NCBI RefSeq assembly: GCF_030817315.1
Contig: NZ_JAUSZF010000001.1
Location: forward strand, 1,224,501 to 1,288,500
Direction of reading: 5' to 3'
Source of the DNA: Sphingomonas faeni
GTDB lineage: Bacteria > Pseudomonadota > Alphaproteobacteria > Sphingomonadales > Sphingomonadaceae
Length of the DNA stretch: 64,000 nucleotides
Below the pieces are notes generated by a model. It was given only the letters and a program-made list of their open reading frames with translations, did not search any database and had not been told where the DNA came from. Below are positions 1 to 11,543 of this stretch, piece by piece. Each line of letters begins with the position of its first letter. Position 1 is the stretch's first letter. The translations under genes and the position numbers were made by a program.

Positions 1-93
1 TTCGGGCGCTCTCCATACATCGACGCTACATGGCTCCCGCTGCTGCGGATGGGAGAACCGTGCCTTCCGTCCGCGGTGACTTTCGAGGTGTTC

Positions 94-1776
94 ATGTACA
101 AGTCGACCCTTCGGGCGGCCGCGTTTGCGGCTGTGAGCCCGGCTGCCTTGCTGATTTCTGCCCAATCGGCACAGGCGCAGGTTCCCGTAGGGGCCGGTGG
201 ACAACTCCAGCAGATCCCGCCTGTACCCCTGAATGAGACGGCAGCGCCCGACTTCGGATTCGAGCGCAAAACGCCGGTCGCCGTTCCCGCCACGGGTGGT
301 CCGAAGACGCTCGTCCGGTCGCTGCGCGTGACCGGCGCCACGCTGTTTCCCGAGGCTGATTTGATCGCCGCGTCCGAGTTCGTTCCCAATAGCGAGCTCG
401 ACCTGTCCGGGATGAAGACGCTGGCCGCGCGGATCACCGACTATTACACGAGCCGCGGCTATTTCGTCGCGAACGCCTACCTCCCCGAGCAGGACGTGCA
501 GAGCGGCGCGGTCACGATCGCGGTGATCGAAGGGCGCTTCGGCGCGGTTGGCGTGAAGAATGAGTCGCGGCTGTCCGACGGTGTCGCGAACGGCATCCTC
601 GATGGGTTGGACGTCGGCGATCCGGTCGCGGTCGCGCCGCTCGAACGTCGCCTGCTGATGCTGTCGGACCTGCCCGGCGTGCGGGTACGGTCGACACTCA
701 GCCCCGGCACCGCGGTCGGCACGTCGGACCTGCTGGTCGACATCACCCCCGGCCAGAGCATCACCGGCAGCGTCGAGGCCGACAATGCCGGCAACCGCTA
801 CACCGGCGCCTACCGCGTCGGCGGTTCGGTCAACTGGAACAACCCGACCGGCTCGGGCGACGTGCTGAGCCTGCGCGCGCTGACGTCTTTCTCTGGGCTC
901 GCTTATGGTCGCGCGTCGTACCAGGCACCGATCGGCCAGGTCACGCTGGGCGTCGCCTTCGCGCATCTCGAATACTCGCTCGGCAAGGAATTCGACAGCC
1001 TCGACGGCAGCGGCAATGCCGACGTGGCCAGCGTCTATGCGAGCTATCCGCTTATCCGTTCGCGCGACAACAATCTGTACGTGACCGTCGGCAGCGACGT
1101 GAAATGGTTCGAGGACAAGATCGGCATCGTCGAGACCACCAGCTATCGTCGCGCGCAGGTGATCACCGCAGGACTCAGCGGCGACCAGCACGACACGCTT
1201 CTGGGCGGCGGCTGGAGTGCGTATTCGCTCAGCTATTCGGTCGGCAATCTAGACATCCGCGGCGCGTACGAGCGTTCGATCGACGCGCTGACCGCACGCA
1301 CCGACGGCAGCTACGGGAAGCTGCAGTTCAGCTTCGCGCGGTTGCAGACGATCGCCGGGCCACTGTCGCTGTTCGCCTCCGCCCGCGGGCAGATCGCGTT
1401 CAGCAACCTCGACATCTCCGAGCGGATGGAGCTGGGCGGCGCCTATGCCGTGCGCGCCTATCCCGAGGGCGAGGCGTATGGCGACCAGGGTTATGTCGCC
1501 ACCGCCGAGGCGCGGCTGGCGCTGCCGCAGGTCGTGCCGGGTGCGCTCCAGCTGTTCGGGTTCGTCGACGTCGGCGAGGTCGATTACGTCAAGCACCCGT
1601 ATTTCACGGGCTCCAACCACGCGAAGCGCAGCGCGTACGGCGCAGGCCTGAGCTGGGCGGGACCGTACGGGATCGCCGCCCGGGCAACCTATGCGCGCAA
1701 ACTCGGCGACGAGGACGCGACGTCCGCCCCCGACAAGTCGGGCCGCGCCTGGTTCCAGGTTTCGAAAACCTTCTGA
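94..1776 (+). CDS. ShlB/FhaC/HecB-family TpsB outer-membrane transporter
   Basis: This 560-residue protein is the outer-membrane pore of a two-partner secretion system. It would export the TpsA protein encoded 67 bp downstream. The ATG at 94 is preferred over an upstream in-frame ATG at 49 because it starts directly with a signal peptide (MYKSTLRAAAFAA, cleavage after about AQAQ). A POTRA domain follows at roughly residues 60-140 (KTLVRSLRVTGATLFPEADL is typical). The rest is a beta-strand-rich FhaC barrel ending in an aromatic residue (SKTF), as expected for BAM substrates. Length fits the family. Function is known for the family; the pairing with the downstream gene is inferred from adjacency and strand. 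Confidence 0.9.
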   Translation: MYKSTLRAAAFAAVSPAALLISAQSAQAQVPVGAGGQLQQIPPVPLNETAAPDFGFERKTPVAVPATGGPKTLVRSLRVTGATLFPEADLIAASEFVPNSELDLSGMKTLAARITDYYTSRGYFVANAYLPEQDVQSGAVTIAVIEGRFGAVGVKNESRLSDGVANGILDGLDVGDPVAVAPLERRLLMLSDLPGVRVRSTLSPGTAVGTSDLLVDITPGQSITGSVEADNAGNRYTGAYRVGGSVNWNNPTGSGDVLSLRALTSFSGLAYGRASYQAPIGQVTLGVAFAHLEYSLGKEFDSLDGSGNADVASVYASYPLIRSRDNNLYVTVGSDVKWFEDKIGIVETTSYRRAQVITAGLSGDQHDTLLGGGWSAYSLSYSVGNLDIRGAYERSIDALTARTDGSYGKLQFSFARLQTIAGPLSLFASARGQIAFSNLDISERMELGGAYAVRAYPEGEAYGDQGYVATAEARLALPQVVPGALQLFGFVDVGEVDYVKHPYFTGSNHAKRSAYGAGLSWAGPYGIAARATYARKLGDEDATSAPDKSGRAWFQVSKTF

Positions 1777-1843
1777 TCGCGCCGCCTAACGCTGCTGGCA
1801 CCTCCAATTTTGCGGCCATCCGCCGCCACCAAGGATACCGCCC

Positions 1844-4471
<2,628 letters not shown>

Positions 4472-4472
4472 G

Positions 4473-5153
4473 ATGACTCGCGCTCGAGGGCTAAGCGCGG
4501 CGCGGCCGCCGAGCCGATGCGTCCGGCTGCTCGGCGTGCTCGCCTTCGGTATGGTCGTCGCGTCGCCGGCGGCAGCTCGGCCTGGCTCCGAGACCGCAAC
4601 CGTCGCGCAGTTCAAGGGGGATACCGTTTCCACCGAGGCGCGCGATACGGCGGACTGGGTGACCGCGTCGCACGACAATCACGCGTTGCCGTTCGTCATC
4701 ATCGACAAGGTGAATGCCAAAGTGTTCGCGTTCGACGGCGCCGGCATCTTGCGCGGTGCGGCGCCGGCGTTGCTCGGGATGGCGCGCGGCGACGACAGCG
4801 TACCGGGCATCGGCCAGCGCAAGCTCGCGACGATCACGCCGCCTGAGCGGACCACGCCTGCGGGCCGGTTCGAAGCGTCGCTGGGGCGCGATTTCGAGCA
4901 GGACATATTGTGGATCGACTATGAGGCCGCGCTGTCGCTGCACCGCGTGATTAAGGGACGCCGCGTGGACGATCGCGCCGGTCGGCTCGCCTCGCCGACG
5001 CCGAGCGACAACCGGATCTCATATGGCTGCGTGAACGTGCCGCCGGGGTTTTACGACGGCGTGGTGAAGCCGTTGTTCACCGGGACCGTGGGGATCGTTT
5101 ACATCCTGCCGGAAACGAAGCCATTACGGAGTGTGTTCGCCGTTCCGGGCTGA
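4473..5153 (+). CDS. L,D-transpeptidase (YkuD-like) family protein, exported
   Basis: This 226-residue protein starts one base after the TpsA stop codon, so it is probably co-transcribed with the secretion pair. It has a signal peptide (hydrophobic LLGVLAFGMVVASPAAA, about residues 19-36). The C-terminal half has a YkuD-like catalytic motif, ISYGCVNVP, with the cysteine at the expected place and a basic segment with His (SLHRVIKGR) upstream. Such enzymes cross-link peptidoglycan or attach proteins to it in the periplasm. A link between this enzyme and surface display of the TpsA protein is inference. The upstream half lacks a recognisable peptidoglycan-binding domain. Confidence 0.72.
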   Translation: MTRARGLSAARPPSRCVRLLGVLAFGMVVASPAAARPGSETATVAQFKGDTVSTEARDTADWVTASHDNHALPFVIIDKVNAKVFAFDGAGILRGAAPALLGMARGDDSVPGIGQRKLATITPPERTTPAGRFEASLGRDFEQDILWIDYEAALSLHRVIKGRRVDDRAGRLASPTPSDNRISYGCVNVPPGFYDGVVKPLFTGTVGIVYILPETKPLRSVFAVPG

Positions 5154-5159
5154 CGGCTT

Positions 5160-5183
5160 ATCCTTCCCCTTGCTGGGAAGGAT
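5160..5183. terminator. Bidirectional stem-loop between convergent genes
   Basis: A perfect 9-bp inverted repeat (atccttccc / gggaaggat) with a 6-nt loop lies between the L,D-transpeptidase stop and the convergent dioxygenase stop. There is no T-tract, so its role as a terminator is inferred from position. Confidence 0.5.
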
Positions 5184-5199
5184 TAGCGGGTCAGGCGCT

Positions 5200-5916
5200 T
5201 CACTGGCACCAGGGGCGTTCGCGGTACCATTTCGTCAGGACGTACTTCACGCCCTGCTCGACCGGCATGCCCTGGTGGAGCGACCCGGGGTTTGGCGTGC
5301 CATACTCGTCCATGTTGTTCCAGATCACCAGATTGCCCGCTTTCGGCGTGATCGCCAGCCCCGCGGTCGGGAAATTCGTCCGGCCGCCTGCTTCGGGTTC
5401 GTTGAGGAAGGCCATCGCCGACCAGGTCCGCTGGCCGCCCATCGTCACTTGGTCCAGCCAATAGGGCTGGCCGGTGTCGAAGAAATCGTGATGCGGCTTG
5501 AACTCCTGCCCGACCGCGTAGCGCTGCCCCTGCAACGCCTCGCCGTAGCGCGGCTCAAGCCCGGTCAGCAGGTCGAGCTTGGTCTCGACCGCAGTCACTG
5601 GCGCCGGGCCGGGATAGAGGTAACACGTCTCGCTGGTACGGTGCGGCGACACTGGGGCATCGCCCACGACCGGCGACGGCACGCGAGCGCCATCGATAAG
5701 CGCGATCAATGCGGCGCATTCGTCGAGCGTCAGAAAATCGCGAACGATGTAAAGCTCGACGCCATTGGCCGGCATCCGGACCGCCCCTGGATAGCATAGG
5801 AGTTGATCGCGGACTTGAGCGGCCGAGTTCGCCCTGCCAAGCGCCTCGATCTGGCCGTCGCGGCGATCGGCAGATCGCGTTTCCAACGTGGAGCAGGGAT
5901 CGTCAAGATTAGCCAT
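5200..5916 (-). CDS. 2OG-Fe(II) oxygenase, prolyl 4-hydroxylase alpha-subunit type
   Basis: This 238-residue protein has the double-stranded beta-helix core of P4H-type dioxygenases. The iron ligands are visible as HxD (FKPHHDFFD, about residue 155) and a distal His (GSLHQGMPV). The 2-oxoglutarate-binding Lys follows in KYVLTKWYRERPW at the C-terminus. The family couples 2-oxoglutarate decarboxylation to hydroxylation of protein prolines or small substrates in the cytoplasm. The gene is convergent with the TpsA/L,D-transpeptidase unit. Its 5' side is an AT-rich stretch (about 5935-6040) that probably holds its promoter. The substrate is unknown. Confidence 0.85.
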   Translation of the reverse strand: MANLDDPCSTLETRSADRRDGQIEALGRANSAAQVRDQLLCYPGAVRMPANGVELYIVRDFLTLDECAALIALIDGARVPSPVVGDAPVSPHRTSETCYLYPGPAPVTAVETKLDLLTGLEPRYGEALQGQRYAVGQEFKPHHDFFDTGQPYWLDQVTMGGQRTWSAMAFLNEPEAGGRTNFPTAGLAITPKAGNLVIWNNMDEYGTPNPGSLHQGMPVEQGVKYVLTKWYRERPWCQ

Positions 5917-5934
5917 ACAGTCCGCACCATCCCG

Positions 5935-6465
5935 AAATTAGCGATCCATGTCTCAACAGTTAACTATAATACTTGTTAAGATTCGCACAATGTGCATCCT
6001 TCTATAAAGACCAAAGTTTATCTTGTACGACCAACATAGGTTAGGCCAGATACGCAACTACATCGCGGACCCGAGCCCTCATGGATGCGCGTAAGTCGCA
6101 CCGACCAGAGAGTTCGAGACCATCCCCCCTCCGCTGCCGACGCGTGCTCTGGATAACGCGATTGAACCGGCATCGCGGAGACTAACCAAGACTTCGAGAT
6201 TTATCGTTGGTGCCGAACTGCGGTCCGGCGTGTTCGCTCCCATACAGGACATGCCAAGGACGGACGTCGCGATCCAGCGCGGCACAACCTGCGCGATCGC
6301 GTCGGCGGTCGCGGCCGAAGCACAGGACCAGCGCGTTTCGCATCGGATCAAGGATCGGCAGGCCGAGCGCTTTCGGTAAACGTTCGCTGGTCGCGCGCTG
6401 AACGCCAGCCGCCCCGTCGGAAGCTGCTCTTGCTCGTCCTCGCGCCCCGTGGAGCCCAGATAGTC
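5935..6465. other. Gene-poor stretch between the dioxygenase gene and a pseudogene
   Basis: The first part (about 5935-6040) is strikingly AT-rich for this window and contains ataatactt-like promoter elements, probably serving the minus-strand dioxygenase gene. From about 6085 to 6380 one plus-strand frame stays open (it contains the string FAPIQDMPRTDVAIQRG and ends at TAA 6378-6380). It has no credible start and I recognise no family. It may be a remnant of a decayed gene. Confidence 0.4.
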
Positions 6466-6939
6466 ATGCTCAAAACTTTCTGACCGGTGCTGCGGCGTCG
6501 CTGCTCGCGGTGATCCTACAACCCTCGGCCGCGCAGACCGTGGTATTGCCGGGTGCGCTCCGCCTCGCCGGCTACCGCGCCACCTGCGGGTCGGTCGATA
6601 CGATGATCCAGCCGATGACGACATTGCCGCCGCGTACAAAGGTCGTATCATTCTCCACCCGCGCGTCCTGGACCTGCAGCGTGCGCAGCAACTCTTCTGG
6701 TACACGCACGAATGCGCGCATCAGATTTTCGGCCCAGGCGAAGCCGCTGCGGATTGCTGGGCCGTACAACAGGGTAATATCCAAAGCTGGCTCACCCAGA
6801 TGAACTGTCGATGTTGAGCGGAACGATGCGCCGGTATCGGGCAGACGAGGCGCGTAGCAACGGCGCAGCGCGGGTCGTGGCGATGGATACCTGCTTCGTC
6901 GATGATCGCGTGATGCTGCCGAAAGGCGATGGGGACTGA
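6466..6939 (+). pseudogene. Frameshifted small exported protein with an HExxH motif
   Basis: Three reading frames have to be joined to recover one protein. ATG 6466 gives MLKTF and then stops. From 6480 another frame continues as a signal peptide (LTGAAASLLAVILQPSAAQ) up to about 6600. From 6602 a third frame gives DDIAAAYKGRIILHP and YTHECAHQIFGPGEAAADCW. From 6799 a fourth segment gives DELSMLSGTMRRY and AARVVAMDTCF before the stop at 6937-6939. The HECAH string fits an HExxH zinc site, with an acidic AADCW segment downstream. Intact, it would be a protein of roughly 155 residues, secreted and possibly metallopeptidase-like. At least three indels make a functional product very unlikely. Confidence 0.7.
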
Positions 6940-6974
6940 TCCAAGTCGTTGACAAGGTGTCACCGAGCGCTTCT

Positions 6975-6995
6975 GTATCGTTGGCGTAACGATAC
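6975..6995. promoter_or_regulatory. Perfect inverted repeat upstream of the phytochrome gene
   Basis: The sequence gtatcgtt-ggcgt-aacgatac is an 8-bp perfect inverted repeat with a 5-nt centre. It lies 45 bp before the phytochrome start and about 20 bp after a consensus-like TTGACA (6949-6954). It could be an operator for a dimeric regulator. No regulator is encoded next to it. Confidence 0.4.
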
Positions 6996-7040
6996 GGCCC
7001 GCTGCGGTGTCGGATCGCCTCCGTCTGGATCGCACCCGCC

Positions 7041-9209
7041 ATGCCTGGTTTTCTATCCGAGGCGATCGACCGCGGTGCACAGTCGCACGGCCCAGACGTT
7101 TCCGCTTGCGACCGCGAACCGATCCATCGGCCCGGATCGATCCAGCCGCATGGCCTCGTCCTCGTAGCCGACGCCTTCACGTTCAAGGTGGTAGCGGGGG
7201 CCGGCGACATCGAGACATTGCTGGCTCCGGACTGGCTGGGCGCTGACCTGGACGACCTTCTCGGGCAGCCCGTCGCCGCGCATCTCGCCGCCAAGCCAAA
7301 CGCCAGCACTGTCGTACTGACGCGCGTGATCGGTCTCGAAACGCCGTTCGACGCGATTGCGCACCGCGTAACGAACACGATCGTCGTCGAACTCGAGCCC
7401 ACCCCCGTAGCAATGCCCTCCCCGATCGACGTGCTGGTCGCAATGGAAGAAGCCGCCGCGACGTTCGAACAGGCGTTCGGCTTACGCGAACTGTGCGTGC
7501 GCGCTGCCAGGACGTTTCGCCTGTTGACCGGGTTCGACCGGGTGATGCTGTACCGCTTCCTCGATGACGACGCCGGGGTCGTCCTTGCCGAGGACCGCGA
7601 TCCGACGCTCGGCAGTTTCCTCAACCAGCATTTTCCCGCATCCGATATCCCGAAACAGGCCCGCGCGCTGTACGTCAGGAACCGCGTTCGCATCATTCCC
7701 GACATCGCTTATGAGCCTGCGCCGCTACGCCCAGCGGGGACCGCGCCGCTCGACATGAGCGATCTTGCCCTGCGCAGCGTATCGCCGATCCATCTGCAAT
7801 ATCTCGCCAACATGGGCGTCGCGGCGTCGGCATCGGTGTCGATCGTCCGCGACGGCGCGCTGTGGGGGCTAGTCGCGTGTCATCACCCGACGCCGAAGTT
7901 CCTGCCGCTGCATGTCCGCATGGCCTGCCGTGCGCTGGCCGGGAGTCTTGCCCGCCAGATCCGCGCGAAAGAAGACGCAGAACTCTACCGCGAGCGCATC
8001 CGGCTGCGGACCGCCGAGGACGCGGTCGTGCTTCGGCTCGGCAGCGACATCTCGCTCGCCGGCTTCTTCGCGACCGCGGGCGACGACATGTGCCGGATGC
8101 TCGGTGCCGACAGTTTCGCGGCGGTGCGCGGTACCGAGTTGTTCGTCGCGGGCCGCTCCCCGCGCCACGACGACATTCGCACGGTGGCCGATCACGTCAT
8201 CGATCTCGGCCGGGCGCTCCCCTTCTCGACCGACCGGCTGTCAGAACAACTGCCCAAGGCCACCGGTTTCCAGGACCTCGCGAGCGGCGTCCTCGCGGTG
8301 ACGATGTCGACCGACGAGCCGACGATCCTGATCTGGTTTCGCGCCGAACAGATCGAAGTGATGAACTGGGCCGGTAACCCGCATAAAGGGTTGGACGTCG
8401 ATCCTCACATGCCGTTGACGCCTCGCGCGTCGTTCGAAAGCTGGAGCGAGGCGGTCCGTGGCCGATCGGTACCGTGGACCCTGTTTGAGATCGAGGCGGC
8501 GGGGCGGCTGAAGCGGACGATGTTCGATGCGCGCCAGAACCGCCGCCTGTTCGAGGTAAACCGCGAACTGACCGCGACCATCGCCGACAATGAGAGCCTG
8601 TTGTTGCAAAAGGACTATCTCATCAAGGAGGTCCACCACCGCGTCCAGAACAGCCTGCAGCTGGTCTCCGCATTCCTCGGCCTTCAGGCGCGGGCGGTCG
8701 GCGACGACGTGCTGACCGCGCATCTCGCTGAGGCGCAGCGAAGGCTGTCGGCGGTGGCGATGGTCCACCGTCGGCTGCATTCCGACGAGCATGTCCAGGC
8801 GGTCGACCTCGCACGGTACATTGGCGACCTGTGCACCGAGATTGGATCGACGATGGACCAATCATGGGGTGGCCAGATCGAACTCGAACTCGCGCCGATC
8901 CTGATCTCCACCGACCGCGCGGTCAGCGTCGGCCTGATCCTGACCGAACTGGTGATCAACGCCAACAAATATGCTTACGCCGGCGCGTCGGGACCGATTA
9001 CGATCGCGCTCGAACAACACCGCAACCGCTTTCGGCTGATCGTCGCAGATCGTGGTCGCGGCAAGGCGAGTTCCGGGACCGGGTTCGGTTCGCGGATGCT
9101 CACGTCGATGGTTGCGCGGCTGTCCGGCACGATGGAGGAGGCCGACAACGATCCCGGCCTCCGCGTCACGATCGGCGCGCCGATCGACGACGACCTGCCA
9201 CGCGCCTGA
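7041..9209 (+). CDS. Bacteriophytochrome sensor histidine kinase (HWE/HisKA_2 type)
   Basis: This 722-residue protein is a red/far-red light sensor kinase. Domain order is PAS (about 20-110), GAF (about 145-305), PHY (about 320-490), HisKA_2/HWE-like dimerisation (about 523-600) and HATPase (about 620-720). Cys23 in the N-terminal segment (SACDREPIHRPGSIQPHG) is the expected biliverdin attachment residue. The GAF has the bilin-pocket motif FPASDIPKQAR. The PHY tongue has PRASF and WSEAV. The phosphoacceptor His is in KEVHHRVQNSLQL. No heme oxygenase or response regulator is adjacent, so the partner is encoded elsewhere. In alphaproteobacteria HWE kinases often feed the general stress response; that link is inference here. 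Confidence 0.93.
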   Translation: MPGFLSEAIDRGAQSHGPDVSACDREPIHRPGSIQPHGLVLVADAFTFKVVAGAGDIETLLAPDWLGADLDDLLGQPVAAHLAAKPNASTVVLTRVIGLETPFDAIAHRVTNTIVVELEPTPVAMPSPIDVLVAMEEAAATFEQAFGLRELCVRAARTFRLLTGFDRVMLYRFLDDDAGVVLAEDRDPTLGSFLNQHFPASDIPKQARALYVRNRVRIIPDIAYEPAPLRPAGTAPLDMSDLALRSVSPIHLQYLANMGVAASASVSIVRDGALWGLVACHHPTPKFLPLHVRMACRALAGSLARQIRAKEDAELYRERIRLRTAEDAVVLRLGSDISLAGFFATAGDDMCRMLGADSFAAVRGTELFVAGRSPRHDDIRTVADHVIDLGRALPFSTDRLSEQLPKATGFQDLASGVLAVTMSTDEPTILIWFRAEQIEVMNWAGNPHKGLDVDPHMPLTPRASFESWSEAVRGRSVPWTLFEIEAAGRLKRTMFDARQNRRLFEVNRELTATIADNESLLLQKDYLIKEVHHRVQNSLQLVSAFLGLQARAVGDDVLTAHLAEAQRRLSAVAMVHRRLHSDEHVQAVDLARYIGDLCTEIGSTMDQSWGGQIELELAPILISTDRAVSVGLILTELVINANKYAYAGASGPITIALEQHRNRFRLIVADRGRGKASSGTGFGSRMLTSMVARLSGTMEEADNDPGLRVTIGAPIDDDLPRA

Positions 9210-9234
9210 ACTGCCTATTCGATCGTCCCAAGCG

Positions 9235-10149
9235 TCAGATTGAGCCGGTCCGGATCAGGCGCTGGACATCGTCCGCAACCTGGTTGTTGGCGCCGAGCCG
9301 CTCGATCAGTTGCGCCGGACGGCTGCCGCGCAAACCCGCGGTCGTTAGCTGCTTGTCGCGAACATAGGTGTAGATTCCGCTGACCGCGAACGCCTGGACA
9401 TGCGCGATGTTTGCCTTCTGACCGGCCTGCGTCGCGGCAAAGGTTTCCGACTCGAAGAAAGCGCGGCGTGCCAGTGGGCTCTCGAAAGCCAGCTCGACCA
9501 CCGCGATCAGGGCACGCTCGGCGGGTACGAGATGATCGACGTTCGGCGCGGGCGGTGCGGGCTCGGCATTGTCGTAGCGGTCCGGCAGGTGCAGCCGCAG
9601 TTTCAAGACCGCCGGGTCCGCGGCGAGCGTCTCGGCAAAGCTCGTCATGAACGTACCGAACGCCTCTGCGTCGTGACCCGCAGCGCCGAAGTGGACGTGG
9701 ATACGGTCGAAGCCGTCGTCACCATTAGGGATCGGATTGGCGATCCGGTCGACGAGCGTCCGCGATCCGTCGGGCAGCGCATAGGCGACGGTCGCCGCGA
9801 ACATGTTCTGTTCGTCGGCGAACAGGATGTGGCTCGCAGCGTTGAAGACGTCCTGATCCGCCTTCGAGGCAAAGCCGATCTCGACCCCGCCATCGAGTTC
9901 ATAGTCCGCGAACGGTGCGATCCCGTCGATCACCGGCCAGAGATGCGCGTCCTGCTCGCGGTCCAGATGGTTCTGGACGTACCAGCTGAGCCCCGGAATG
10001 CGCGAACAGAGCGGACCATGGACGTCGCGCCAATAGGTCGCGAACACCCCGTGCGGCACGCGGGGGCGGCGCAGCACCGTCGTGTAGCTGTTGATGACGA
10101 TGCTGGCATCGCGCTCCGCATAGTCGGTCGTGGTCGAGACTTTGGGCAT
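9235..10149 (-). CDS. EthD domain-containing protein
   Basis: This 304-residue protein looks like a tandem EthD/dimeric alpha-beta barrel protein. The N-terminal part has the family pattern (FATYWRDVHGPLCSRIPGL, with YVQNH following). The middle has a second barrel-like segment with a DRIHVHFG start. EthD-type proteins accompany oxidative degradation of ethers and aromatics; their chemistry is poorly defined. The gene lies 88 bp downstream of the MFS exporter on the same strand and is probably in one operon with it, under the divergent LysR regulator. Confidence 0.75.
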   Translation of the reverse strand: MPKVSTTTDYAERDASIVINSYTTVLRRPRVPHGVFATYWRDVHGPLCSRIPGLSWYVQNHLDREQDAHLWPVIDGIAPFADYELDGGVEIGFASKADQDVFNAASHILFADEQNMFAATVAYALPDGSRTLVDRIANPIPNGDDGFDRIHVHFGAAGHDAEAFGTFMTSFAETLAADPAVLKLRLHLPDRYDNAEPAPPAPNVDHLVPAERALIAVVELAFESPLARRAFFESETFAATQAGQKANIAHVQAFAVSGIYTYVRDKQLTTAGLRGSRPAQLIERLGANNQVADDVQRLIRTGSI

Positions 10150-10237
10150 GGCTGGGTTCCTGATGACGAAAAGGTCGAACGCGTGAAGGCGGGATTACGG
10201 ATCAATGCGGGAGGAGTATTCCTGCATAGCCCGATCG

Positions 10238-11443
10238 TTACGTGGTGTTCCGGGTCTTCAACCGGTTGACCACCGGCGTGACGAGCACCGCGAGAATCGC
10301 GATCGCGGCGGCGACATAACCGACCGCGCCGAGCCCGAGATGCTGGATCACCGAGCCGCCGATGATCGCGCCCAAGCCGATGCCGGCGTTCGCCATCGAC
10401 ACGTTGAGCGTCCCCGCCAGCGCCTGCGCGTGGCTCGCCGACTGCATCACGCGAACCTGGCAGATCGGGTAGAGCGCGGTGTTGGCGATGCCCCAGACGG
10501 CTAGCGCCACCGCGAGCCAGGCGTGCGAGCCGGCGACCAACGTCGTCGCCGCCATGCCGACCGCCAGCACCAGCGCCGTGGTCGCCGTTACCAGCAGCGG
10601 TCCGCGACCGACGAACTGTCCGCCCAGCCAGTTGCCTGCGAGACCGACGATGCCAAAGCCCATCAGCCACCAGCCCACCTGCCCCGCCGGGATATGCGCG
10701 ATCTGCTCCAGCGTGTCGGCGAGATAGGTATAGGCGGTGAACATCGCGGTGAAGACGATGACCGACAGCACGACGTTGCCTAGGAAATACAGATCCTTCA
10801 GGATGCGTGCCTGTTCGGCCAGCTTGACGCGCGCGGGGCGTGCCAGCGTCGGCATCACGACGAGCAACAGCACCGCCATCAGCAGCGACAGCCCCGACAG
10901 TCCCCAGAACGTCCCGCGCCAGCCGAATGCTGTCGATGCCAGGGTCCCGAGCGGAATGCCGAGCACCATCGCGCCGGAGATACCGAGATAGACGTTGGCG
11001 ACCGCCTTGCCCGCCTTCTCGGGACCGGCGAGTTCACCCGCGGTTTCGCTCGCCGTGCCCCAGAACACCGGGAGCGCGAGAGCCGGGAGGAAGCGTGCGA
11101 GACCCAGCACCCATATATTGGGCGCCGCCGCGGCGAGTGCGTTCGCGCCCGCAAAGATCACGAGAATCACGACGAACAGCCGCTTGCGCTCGAAGTGCGA
11201 CAGCATCGCGGTGAGGAACGGCCCTGCGAGCATAACGGTGAACGCGAACAGCGTCACGAGCTGCCCGGCGACGGTAATCGAGATGCCGAGGTCGCGCGAC
11301 AGGCTCGGGAGCAGGCCGACGATGATGAACTCGGTCGTGACGATCACGAAGGCTGAGATAGCCAGCAGCAGCACGGCTAGGCCATGCCCCGCGGATTTTG
11401 CACCGGGCGGTACGGCAGCTATGGGACGAACGGGGGACGACAT
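10238..11443 (-). CDS. MFS transporter, AraJ/DHA1 family
   Basis: This 401-residue protein has about twelve hydrophobic segments typical of drug:H+ antiporter-1 transporters, with an N-terminal helix containing FVIVTTEFIIVGLLPSLS, a strong match to the AraJ-like group. The start at 11443 (MSSPVRP) is preferred over a long upstream extension because it fits family length and leaves a normal 100-bp divergent promoter region with the LysR gene. Likely a small-molecule exporter controlled by that regulator. The substrate is unknown. Confidence 0.88.
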   Translation of the reverse strand: MSSPVRPIAAVPPGAKSAGHGLAVLLLAISAFVIVTTEFIIVGLLPSLSRDLGISITVAGQLVTLFAFTVMLAGPFLTAMLSHFERKRLFVVILVIFAGANALAAAAPNIWVLGLARFLPALALPVFWGTASETAGELAGPEKAGKAVANVYLGISGAMVLGIPLGTLASTAFGWRGTFWGLSGLSLLMAVLLLVVMPTLARPARVKLAEQARILKDLYFLGNVVLSVIVFTAMFTAYTYLADTLEQIAHIPAGQVGWWLMGFGIVGLAGNWLGGQFVGRGPLLVTATTALVLAVGMAATTLVAGSHAWLAVALAVWGIANTALYPICQVRVMQSASHAQALAGTLNVSMANAGIGLGAIIGGSVIQHLGLGAVGYVAAAIAILAVLVTPVVNRLKTRNTT

Positions 11444-11543
11444 TGGCAAACTCCTGTAGCTGCCGTCTCTACGCGCGACGAAAAGCGACGTCCTGCGGCA
11501 TGTTTTCGCGTATAGCGGGACAATAATTCCAGAATGGACTCGC

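Noticed and set aside
6085..6380. Open plus-strand frame with FAPIQDMPRTDVAIQRG
   Set aside because: It has no start codon or RBS and no family I recognise. It may be a remnant, but I would not call a gene.
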